From NCBI GenBank assembly GCA_018500045.2, contig JAHBAQ020000063.1:1-9064 (forward strand): a stretch of 9,064 nucleotides of DNA. Direction: 5' to 3'. The stretch's first letter is position 1. Each line of letters starts with the position of its first letter. The position numbers and the translations under genes were made by a program. Of the stretch, positions 1 to 5,673 are shown one piece after another. The notes under the pieces were generated by a model. It was not told where the DNA came from and did not search any database. It saw only the letters and a list, made by a program, of their open reading frames with translations. This DNA is from Candidatus Shapirobacteria bacterium (GTDB lineage Bacteria > Patescibacteriota > Microgenomatia > UBA12405).

Positions 1-1425
1 AATGTTGGTTAAAAATTCTTGATTTTCTATTAAAACACTGGTCCAATAATTTTGATCCTTTGAAGGAAAGGTATTTATAATTTCTGGAGTAAGATATAAG
101 GATATTAAGGCTTTTGACAAATTGTCTGTTTGAGAGTTAAAGTGTTCAAAAAATTTTATATTTGGCTGATGTTCAGAAGTAAAAAATTCTGGGTGTTGCT
201 TGAAGGTATAACCTTGTAAGACTTCACGGGCGTTTTGTTTAAAGAAACTACCTTCGGAATAATTTGTTATTACTGACCAGGCGATTTTGTCCTGAGGAGA
301 GGCAGAATTAGTAAGATCCGAGATATAGTAAGGGAATATGGAACTGGAAGCATCAGCATCTAAAAACAAACTTTTTGAAAGTGACGGTGTTGGTTGATAA
401 TCAGAAGTGAAAAATGAATCGACTTGATCCTTGTGATCAATGACAAATTTTGCGATCGCAGCTCCACAAAAAGGTTCAAAATGAGAGACACTAAGCCAAA
501 TTTTTTGGTCTTCTTGATTTGGAAATGTTTTGATAAAATCAGCTGTGATGGCGGGTAATATTCTATGTAATTCGAAGGGATAATTGTTCCGGAATATAGC
601 CTCAAGACAAGAAGTTGCGGATTGAAATTCTTGAGAGGAAAATTGGTGGCTTGGAGTGTCTGAAAAAAAACTGTAATAATTTTCTACTAAAAATACCGGA
701 TCAAGACCACGTAAACCAGAAAAACGATCAAGTTTGTTTTTGATACGGTAAAAATCTTCATCATTTGTTAAAAAAATATTGGAATTTTGTTTTTGAAATT
801 CATTTAAAGTTTTTGATTCAACTCCAACAGAGTATGAGTGATCAATCTGCTTAATAAGATTCTCTTTATATTCATATTGAAGAAGTCCAAAATATGGTTT
901 TTGTATATTTTCTAAAACATTATTGATGATTTGATCTCGTGGGAAACCTCTCTCTCTGAGAGAATCGTAAAATTGACCATTATCATCTAAACCGCTTTTT
1001 TTTAATTTTGAAATATCTCTAGAACGAATTAATTTGCCTTTTAAGGTTTTGCGTTCGTGATCATATTTCTGATGGTGCTGGTCGTAAAGACTGGGACGGT
1101 CAGGAAAGAGAGGTGGAAGATTGACAGAAGTTTCTGGGGTGGTGGTTTGAGCTGATTCTTGTTTGATGGCGGTGGAGAGTCGGGTAATTTCTTGCTGATC
1201 AGAATTTGAAGATGAAGTTATTTCGGTAGTTGGTGTTGGCGAAAAATGATTTTCGGTTGGATGATCTGATGAAAGTTGGGCGAGTTGATGGAAAGTTTCG
1301 GCCGGATTTTGGCGACTTCGGTGATTAAAAATTGACCTGATTTTATCGCCAAGAGAGGTTCTTTCGGAAGGTTTTATTTCTGTGACTGGAGGTTTAAGTT
1401 GACTACCGGAATTATCAATTGGCAT
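1..1425 (-). CDS. Large unknown protein with internal repeats, 3' end outside window
   Basis: An open frame starts with ATG at 1423-1425 and stays open for 475 codons to the left edge, so the C-terminus is missing. I do not recognise the family. Residues 1-110 are rich in Ser, Thr, Pro and Gln and look disordered. A basic stretch (about 118-142) follows, then a Phe/Tyr-rich, probably helical region. No signal peptide or membrane helix is visible, so a cytoplasmic location is inferred. Three related blocks recur about every 75 residues: DQKIWLSV (306-313), DKIAWSVI (379-386) and DQNYWTSV (457-464). A second motif, FFTSDYQP (338-345) and FFTSEHQP (414-421), has the same period. The start lies inside the end of the preceding 90-residue gene (11-base overlap) and has no Shine-Dalgarno site, which suggests coupled translation. 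The open frame is certain; its function is unknown. Confidence 0.85.
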   Translation of the reverse strand, partial: MPIDNSGSQLKPPVTEIKPSERTSLGDKIRSIFNHRSRQNPAETFHQLAQLSSDHPTENHFSPTPTTEITSSSNSDQQEITRLSTAIKQESAQTTTPETSVNLPPLFPDRPSLYDQHHQKYDHERKTLKGKLIRSRDISKLKKSGLDDNGQFYDSLRERGFPRDQIINNVLENIQKPYFGLLQYEYKENLIKQIDHSYSVGVESKTLNEFQKQNSNIFLTNDEDFYRIKNKLDRFSGLRGLDPVFLVENYYSFFSDTPSHQFSSQEFQSATSCLEAIFRNNYPFELHRILPAITADFIKTFPNQEDQKIWLSVSHFEPFCGAAIAKFVIDHKDQVDSFFTSDYQPTPSLSKSLFLDADASSSIFPYYISDLTNSASPQDKIAWSVITNYSEGSFFKQNAREVLQGYTFKQHPEFFTSEHQPNIKFFEHFNSQTDNLSKALISLYLTPEIINTFPSKDQNYWTSVLIENQEFLTNI

Positions 1426-1687
1426 AAGAATTATTTAAAGCGGTAATGGTTTTTTGGAGATTATTTTTGAAAAGTGGGTATTGATTAACAAATTGGCGAA
1501 GGTTTTTGAATAAATCGGCAGTATTAGTGGAACTGTCAATACCAGCAAGAACGGCTTGGGAAATTTGAGAAACTTCTGATGGAGTAATTTGATGGTCGGT
1601 AAAAAGAAAGTCGAGAGTATTTAAAATCTGACGTTCGATAATATTTTTATGGTAAGAAAATCCGTCTAATTTAGTCTGAGAAGACAT
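1415..1687 (-). CDS. Small unknown helical protein, 90 aa
   Basis: This 90-residue soluble protein has no signal peptide or membrane helix and reads as mostly helical (for example the stretch SEVSQISQAVLAGID). I do not recognise the family. The ATG at 1685-1687 has the in-frame stop TAA 3 bases further upstream, so this start is firm. The 15 bases between the smpB stop and this ATG hold a -10-like TATACT six bases before the start and no Shine-Dalgarno site. The gene ends in TGA followed at once by TAA, and its last 11 bases overlap the start of the large repeat protein. The two probably form one transcription unit and may act together. That is an inference from overlap only. Confidence 0.75.
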   Translation of the reverse strand: MSSQTKLDGFSYHKNIIERQILNTLDFLFTDHQITPSEVSQISQAVLAGIDSSTNTADLFKNLRQFVNQYPLFKNNLQKTITALNNSYAN

Positions 1688-1699
1688 TAATTAAGTATA
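1688..1699 (-). promoter_or_regulatory. Candidate leaderless -10 element for the 90-aa gene
   Basis: On the minus strand TATACT (1694-1699) is followed by TAATTA and then ATG. It sits in the short gap after the smpB stop codon. No -35 element is evident. The distance would place the transcription start at or next to the ATG. The layout is nearly the same as at 4048-4059. Confidence 0.45.
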
Positions 1700-1702
1700 C
1701 AG

Positions 1703-2116
1703 TTATCTGATGGTTTTTTTGATTTCTTGGTCTTTGATTTTGGCACGTTTTTCGTACTGGCGCATTTTGCGACCGACACCAATTTCGACTTTGAACCATT
1801 TACCCCGAAGATAAATAGCAATGGGAATGATCATATATTTTTGATGACGGAGGGAAATGAGTTTGGCAATTTCTTTTTCGGATAACAAAAGATTACGTTC
1901 AGTAGTTTTGTCGGTTTCGGTATTTTGAGAATATTTGTAAACAGGAATTTTGAGATTAAATAAAGTGGGTTGACCGTTGATAACTTCAATTTTGGAGCCA
2001 ATGAATTGAGGGGTTTGGATGCGCAAAGATTTGGCGTCAGCGCCAGTAAGGGCTAGCCCGGCTTCGAACTTTTGAATAAACTGGTAATCAAGGGAATCCT
2101 TGTTGAAGTAACGCAT
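1703..2116 (-). CDS. smpB: SsrA-binding protein SmpB
   Basis: SmpB binds tmRNA and delivers it to stalled ribosomes for trans-translation. The 137-residue product is slightly shorter than the usual 150-160. Family landmarks are in order: an N-terminal strand with FEAGLALTGADAKSLR (17-32), NLLLSEKEIAKL (75-86), IPIAIYLRGKWFKVEIGVGR (97-116), and the basic decoding-centre tail with YEKR (121-124) ending KKTIR. Two small departures show: the common GTEVKSLR reads GADAKSLR, and YDKR reads YEKR. The ATG at 2114-2116 has an in-frame TAA just upstream, so it is the first possible start and leaves no room for a Shine-Dalgarno site. The tmRNA gene itself is not in this window. The following gene on the same strand begins 15 bases after the stop. 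Confidence 0.96.
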   Translation of the reverse strand: MRYFNKDSLDYQFIQKFEAGLALTGADAKSLRIQTPQFIGSKIEVINGQPTLFNLKIPVYKYSQNTETDKTTERNLLLSEKEIAKLISLRHQKYMIIPIAIYLRGKWFKVEIGVGRKMRQYEKRAKIKDQEIKKTIR

Positions 2117-2138
2117 AGCTTAGTTTAGCAGATTTTAA
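2117..2138 (-). promoter_or_regulatory. Candidate extended -10 promoter for smpB
   Basis: The minus strand carries TGCTAAACT (2122-2130), an extended -10 form (TGN plus TAAACT), ending five bases before the ATG. The surrounding 25 bases, including the start codon, match those before the PH-domain gene at 5024-5048 at 21 positions. No -35 box is apparent. A leaderless transcript is predicted. Confidence 0.5.
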
Positions 2139-2158
2139 CCCAATCTTCCCCTTTTATT

Positions 2159-2180
2159 CCCCTTCTTTAATAAGACGGGG
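2159..2180 (-). other. Hairpin between the 619-aa gene and smpB
   Basis: CCCC (2159-2162) pairs with GGGG (2177-2180), and TCTT (2164-2167) pairs with AAGA (2172-2175), with one mismatch between the two stems and a four-base loop. It lies 8 bases past the stop of the 619-residue gene. On the minus strand no U-run follows it, so it is not a typical intrinsic terminator. It could protect or end that transcript. On the plus strand AAAATTTTT follows, but there is no plus-strand gene to end here. Confidence 0.35.
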
Positions 2181-2187
2181 AAAATTT

Positions 2188-4047
2188 TTAGAGGGATATT
2201 TTGTAGATTTTTTGGTTGGAGGCAAGAAAGTAAATGATTTTGTTGGAAGCGTCGAAAGTAACGTCGAGAACTTCTAAATTACCGAGGTTAAATTTAGAGA
2301 CGAATTCGCCGGTTTTTTTGTAAACATAAATAAATTTAGAATTGTCGGAAAAGACTAAAAAATCACTATCAACATCGGTGACTAAATTGGTGGCTTTGGT
2401 AAAATTAATTTCCTGGTTTTGATTGAATTTACCTTTGATACCGCTATTATAAAGAAATATTCGGCCGGATTCAGTGAGAACCCAGATTTGACCGTCGATT
2501 GTAAGAGAATTGGCACCGAGTTCGAGTTTGGCGTCATTTTTTAGCCAACTTTGAGGAGTAGAATAACCGGAGGCGCTGGGAGTAGATTTCCAAATAGTTT
2601 GGGAATTTTTGTCGAGCACATAAAGAGAGCTGTTCCAAAAATGAGCATCAGTAATATTGACCGAAGATGATGAAAGATCGATTTTTTGGGTTAAACCGCT
2701 TTTTTCGATTAAGCTAATTCGGCCTTGAGATAAAAGATAAAGATTATTATTATCGACTAAAATTTTGGAGGAAGATTTTATCTGATCAGAAATCAAAATA
2801 CTTTTGGTGGATTTTTCTTTGGGTAAAATATTATCGATGCGACCGGTAGTCGAGTCGAGAAGATATAAACCAGATTTGGAAAAAATTATTTTAGAAAACT
2901 GAGGATTGTTGGTGATAAGAGAAGTGTCGTAAACGGATTCCGGTTGAAAACTATCACTATCACCATTTTGAGATAAAATTAAATCGACTTGGGATTTGTA
3001 TTGATTGATTTCGTTGATATGAATATTAAGCTGAGACATTTGAGAAACGATTTCTTTGGCTTCTTTAGCAGATTGATAAGTGGTTTCAGGATCAAGATTT
3101 TTGATAGCAGTAATATTATTAAGTTTTTTTTCGAGTTCTGATTTAAGATTTTGAAAACTGGTTTCGGCTTTTTGGACCTGATTTTTTTGGTAGCCAAAAT
3201 AAGAACTAATGAGTAAACCAATGAGTAAAAACAAGGCGACCAATAACTGAATTTTTTTGTGGTTGCTGATTTTAAATTTAAAACGACTTTTGACATAAAC
3301 TTCTGGTTGGGATAACGGCGGAGAAATAATTAGCGGAGTGACTGGTGGAGTTGTAGGTTCTGCTGGCGGTGAGGAAATAATAGGGGTCTTGATTAAAGGT
3401 GAAGATACAGGATTAGATTCAGAAGTGTCAGCTGGTTCATCACTGTGGGTTTCTATAAGAAAAGCGGCGAGATTGTTTTGATTTTCGACCGAATAAAGAT
3501 AGGACAGAAAAGTTTCCTCAATGTTTTGAATTTTAGGGTCGGTAAGGGTTAATTTAATTTTTTCCAGAGTAATTTTGGAGACAAAATCGGAAGTACTAAG
3601 AAAAAGACGATCATTATTTTTGACCGGACCAGAAATTTGAGAAACTTGACAAGGCAGACCAGATAAAAGTTGACTAATGTTTTGTTGACGTTGAAGAAAA
3701 ATTTGATTTTGGCCGTAAGTAGCAGCGTAAACTTGTTGATGATGATTGGCTAACAAAGAAAGATTAACATTAACTTCCTGAGGAAAACTATCGGCGATAC
3801 AGCTGTTAATAATTTCGAATAATCTTTGATTGATATCTTTTTCGGATTGAAGAAAAAATTTTTGGTTTAGATTATTAATTAATTCCCGACCAAGAGTTTT
3901 TAGATCTAAAGAATCATTTTGAGTTTGAAGACTAATGAGACCAAAAAGATGGATAGATTCGACTGGAACATCCGGTTCATTTTCCCACGTCTGCGACCAA
4001 AATTGAGGTGTATTTTTACCGATGAATGATCGACAGTTAAAATGCAT
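2188..4047 (-). CDS. Single-pass membrane protein: degenerate PP2C-like domain plus outer beta-propeller
   Basis: This 619-residue protein has four parts. Residues about 30-200 resemble a PP2C/SpoIIE-type phosphatase fold: HLFGLISL, then VYAATYGQNQIFLQR in place of the usual VGDSRaYL strand, then NDRLFLSTSDFVSK (145-158) in place of GDrlLLaSDG, and NNLAAFLIE at the end. Only the Asp of TSDF (154) remains of the expected metal ligands; DGHGG and the terminal DN are absent, so catalysis is doubtful. A Pro/Ser-rich linker (213-249) leads to a basic stretch and one membrane helix (266-285), which the positive-inside rule places N-terminus in. A coiled coil (286-360) precedes repeated beta-strand units with YLLDSTTGRI-like turns (380-619), read as a propeller outside the membrane. 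ATG 4045-4047 has an in-frame TAA just upstream, so the start is firm. It follows the 76-residue gene by 12 bases. The domain calls are by eye; the pseudo-enzyme status is inferred. Confidence 0.85.
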   Translation of the reverse strand: MHFNCRSFIGKNTPQFWSQTWENEPDVPVESIHLFGLISLQTQNDSLDLKTLGRELINNLNQKFFLQSEKDINQRLFEIINSCIADSFPQEVNVNLSLLANHHQQVYAATYGQNQIFLQRQQNISQLLSGLPCQVSQISGPVKNNDRLFLSTSDFVSKITLEKIKLTLTDPKIQNIEETFLSYLYSVENQNNLAAFLIETHSDEPADTSESNPVSSPLIKTPIISSPPAEPTTPPVTPLIISPPLSQPEVYVKSRFKFKISNHKKIQLLVALFLLIGLLISSYFGYQKNQVQKAETSFQNLKSELEKKLNNITAIKNLDPETTYQSAKEAKEIVSQMSQLNIHINEINQYKSQVDLILSQNGDSDSFQPESVYDTSLITNNPQFSKIIFSKSGLYLLDSTTGRIDNILPKEKSTKSILISDQIKSSSKILVDNNNLYLLSQGRISLIEKSGLTQKIDLSSSSVNITDAHFWNSSLYVLDKNSQTIWKSTPSASGYSTPQSWLKNDAKLELGANSLTIDGQIWVLTESGRIFLYNSGIKGKFNQNQEINFTKATNLVTDVDSDFLVFSDNSKFIYVYKKTGEFVSKFNLGNLEVLDVTFDASNKIIYFLASNQKIYKISL

Positions 4048-4059
4048 TAATTAATGATA
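4048..4059 (-). promoter_or_regulatory. Candidate leaderless -10 element for the 619-aa gene
   Basis: TATCAT (4054-4059) directly follows the TAG stop of the 76-residue gene. It is followed by TAATTA and ATG. No Shine-Dalgarno site is present. The same 6-base TAATTA spacer follows the -10-like hexamer at 1688-1699. An internal promoter is plausible, but read-through from the upstream genes is not excluded. Confidence 0.4.
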
Positions 4060-4290
4060 CTACAAGGCGAACATACTTAGCACTAAAACGACAGAAAAAA
4101 TCAAATGGATGAAAGAAAAAGCAATAAGAAAAATATTAAATTTGTCGGTAACACTTTTAGACATTGATGTGACTTGTTTAACGACGATTAAGGCAAAGAT
4201 TACATATAAAAAGGAAAGGGCGATGAAAAATATTTTAGTAATACTAAAAAAATAGGAATCGAGATTATGAAGATTGGTAAGATCAAGCAT
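4060..4290 (-). CDS. Small two-helix membrane protein, 76 aa
   Basis: The 76 residues hold two hydrophobic helices (about 16-38 and 50-75) joined by a short polar loop, KQVTSMSKSVTDKF. The pattern resembles small two-helix proteins of unknown function common in Patescibacteria, possibly the DUF5657 type; I cannot confirm the family. The ATG at 4288-4290 is preceded by AAGGAGG (4296-4302) at a spacing of five bases, the clearest Shine-Dalgarno site in the window. It overlaps the 3' end of the PH-domain gene by 8 bases and is followed 12 bases later by the 619-residue gene. It probably works with one or both neighbours at the membrane. That is inferred from position alone. Confidence 0.85.
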   Translation of the reverse strand: MLDLTNLHNLDSYFFSITKIFFIALSFLYVIFALIVVKQVTSMSKSVTDKFNIFLIAFSFIHLIFSVVLVLSMFAL

Positions 4291-5026
4291 TGGAGCCTCC
4301 TTCTTGTTCTTCTAGGTCGCGGAGTTCTTTGAGAAGTTTAATAATTTTTTCAGGATTAGGAACTTTTTCAAAATTAATTTGGTTGATTTCGGAGGCTGTT
4401 TGAATAAGAACGTCGCCGTAATTGAAAAAAGTACCTAAAAGACCTTTGACTGAAGAAGAAACATCCTGAATGGCGGAAAGATCGGCTTCGGCAAAATGTT
4501 TGTTGAGCATATTTTTAAAATCAATATCAACCACTCGTTCGTCGGTAATTAAAAAAACATTGAAGTACCAGCCGAGAAATTTTTCGAAAGCATAAATAAA
4601 AGTAAATAAATACCAAAATAAAACGGCAGAGAATCGATATTGACCAGGGAAGAAACTTAAAAAGTCAAAATAGCTAAAAAACAAAGGGACAAAAAGCATT
4701 AAGATGCTGATTATTACCCATTTGATATTGGTAACCCAGTGGGGTCTGACAGCCAGATAAATTTCTTCGTTTTCATCGCGTTCGGTGAAAGAAAAAACTT
4801 TGGGACGAACCAAAAATGAAGAAAATGGACTTTTGGTATGACCAAGGATGTCATAGATTTTTTGGTCGAGAAACTCCTTGGCTGAATTGTTGGGAATATT
4901 TTTGGCGGGTTTTTGGGGTTTATCGACAGAAACAGATGGTTTGGTGGTTTCAGATTTTTTGGTAGGACTAGAAACGACAACCGGATCATCCGGCGCGATA
5001 GTGTCTAGATCACGAGAGCGGTTCAT
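4283..5026 (-). CDS. Membrane protein with bacterial PH domain (YdbS/bPH2-like)
   Basis: The first 50 of 247 residues are polar and Pro/Ser/Lys-rich, probably disordered. Two membrane helices follow (about 102-124 and 132-153). The rest is a bacterial PH-like domain (155-235). Typical landmarks are YFNVFLITDERVVDID (154-169), the AIQDVSSSVKGLLGTFFNYGDV stretch (185-206) and IQTASE (208-213), then NPEKIIKLLKEL. Such proteins sit in the cytoplasmic membrane with the PH domain on one face; the ligand is generally unknown. ATG 5024-5026 has an in-frame TAA three bases upstream. It is the first gene of a group with the two-helix and PP2C/propeller genes; the overlap and short gaps suggest cotranscription. 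Family assignment is firm at the domain level; the role is not known. Confidence 0.9.
   Translation of the reverse strand: MNRSRDLDTIAPDDPVVVSSPTKKSETTKPSVSVDKPQKPAKNIPNNSAKEFLDQKIYDILGHTKSPFSSFLVRPKVFSFTERDENEEIYLAVRPHWVTNIKWVIISILMLFVPLFFSYFDFLSFFPGQYRFSAVLFWYLFTFIYAFEKFLGWYFNVFLITDERVVDIDFKNMLNKHFAEADLSAIQDVSSSVKGLLGTFFNYGDVLIQTASEINQINFEKVPNPEKIIKLLKELRDLEEQEGGSNA
4296..4302 (-). promoter_or_regulatory. Strong Shine-Dalgarno site of the 76-aa gene
   Basis: AAGGAGG on the minus strand lies five bases before the ATG at 4288-4290. It is complementary to the CCTCCTTT tail of the 16S rRNA at the right end of the window. It shows that Shine-Dalgarno initiation is in use here, in contrast to the starts that lack any such site. 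Confidence 0.85.
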
Positions 5027-5048
5027 ACTTTAGTTTATCAGATTTTCA
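5027..5048 (-). promoter_or_regulatory. Candidate extended -10 promoter for the PH-domain gene
   Basis: TGATAAACT (5032-5040 on the minus strand) is an extended -10 element ending five bases before ATG. An in-frame TAA lies inside it, which fixes the start. No -35 box or Shine-Dalgarno site is seen. The block matches the one before smpB at 21 of 25 positions counted from the start codon. Confidence 0.5.
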
Positions 5049-5065
5049 GTTTATCAGTCTATCAG
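5032..5065. repeat. Three copies of a 10-base motif AGTYTATCAG
   Basis: Plus-strand copies lie at 5032-5041 (AGTTTATCAG), 5048-5057 (AGTTTATCAG) and 5056-5065 (AGTCTATCAG), starting 16 and 8 bases apart. The first copy contains the candidate -10 of the PH-domain gene. They could be regulator sites, overlapping -10 elements or slippage products. The rest of the gap, 5066-5136, is AT-rich. It holds an alternating purine-pyrimidine run (5111-5126) and two copies of ATATTTGGT, but no hairpin terminator or gene that I can see. Confidence 0.6.
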
Positions 5066-5136
5066 ATATTTTAATGGATTATTGCAACGGAATATTTGGT
5101 TATATTGGGTGTGTATATATGTATATTTGGTATGTA

Positions 5137-5640
5137 TTAAATTAAGCGGTTTAATTCCAAAAGATTTTTGATTTGGGAAGCGATGAAGGTGGAGGCGGAT
5201 TTTTTGGGAAGGTGGAGAAAGATTTGTTTGGTGCTGAGATGTTTTTGATCGATATGAAGTTGGGTGGAATAAGCCATCCAATTGCAATTGTAAGTGCCCA
5301 TACTGGAGCTGATAACAAAAAACTGTGAATTAAAATTGTCAAGATTAGGTAAACTTAAATCGAGAAGAATGGGAGAAAAAGGATAGATTGGTTGATTATT
5401 GTAGGCATTTTTAGCTTGAGTTTCAATGCGAATTTTAGGGAAATCACTATATATATCACCAAGACCAATAATTAGGTTATATTGATTTCGGGCGATATAT
5501 TTTTGGAAAAATAATTTGGGATCAAAATAGATAAGACGGAATTCAATGGGGTAATTTTGATAAATTTTTTGTAATTCTAAAAGAGTTCGATGAGAAATAT
5601 TTGTGCCCCATTGATTGGAGAAAGCATAAATAAGAATCAT
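5137..5640 (-). CDS. Divergent pyroglutamyl-peptidase I-like protein (peptidase C15 fold)
   Basis: The 167-residue product matches the outline of family C15 cysteine peptidases, which remove N-terminal pyroglutamate. Family members run about 200-215 residues, so this one is short. All three catalytic positions can be placed: Glu73 in RIETQAKN, Cys119 in GTYNCN (family AGTYVCN) and His143 in FLHLPKK (family FxHVP). The Cys-His spacing of 24 equals that of the classical enzyme (Cys144, His168). The Glu-Cys spacing is shorter (46 against 63). The N-terminus ILIYAFSNQWGTNISH stands where TGFxPFGG...NPS is expected, so the substrate loop is changed and specificity may differ. No signal peptide is seen, so it should be cytoplasmic. 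The ATG at 5638-5640 lies 33 bases after the SpoIID gene with no Shine-Dalgarno site; cotranscription is likely. Confidence 0.72.
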   Translation of the reverse strand: MILIYAFSNQWGTNISHRTLLELQKIYQNYPIEFRLIYFDPKLFFQKYIARNQYNLIIGLGDIYSDFPKIRIETQAKNAYNNQPIYPFSPILLDLSLPNLDNFNSQFFVISSSMGTYNCNWMAYSTQLHIDQKHLSTKQIFLHLPKKSASTFIASQIKNLLELNRLI

Positions 5641-5673
5641 AAGGGCAAGGGTAAAAACAAAAATTTAATTAAT

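Noticed and set aside
360..605. 81-residue minus-strand frame in the left region
   Set aside because: It is in a different frame inside the 475-codon frame that spans 1-1425 without a stop and shows internal repeats.
1415..1420. Possible UGA recoding at the end of the 90-aa gene
   Set aside because: The TGA is followed directly by TAA, and long genes here use GGN for glycine with no in-frame TGA, so the standard reading holds.
2159..2180. Hairpin as a classical terminator of the 619-aa gene
   Set aside because: On the minus strand it is followed by AATAAAAGG and not by a U-run; kept only as an unassigned hairpin.
5111..5126. Alternating purine-pyrimidine run, possible Z-DNA or origin-like AT element
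   Set aside because: It is only 16 bases long and common by chance in AT-rich spacers; no DnaA-box cluster accompanies it.
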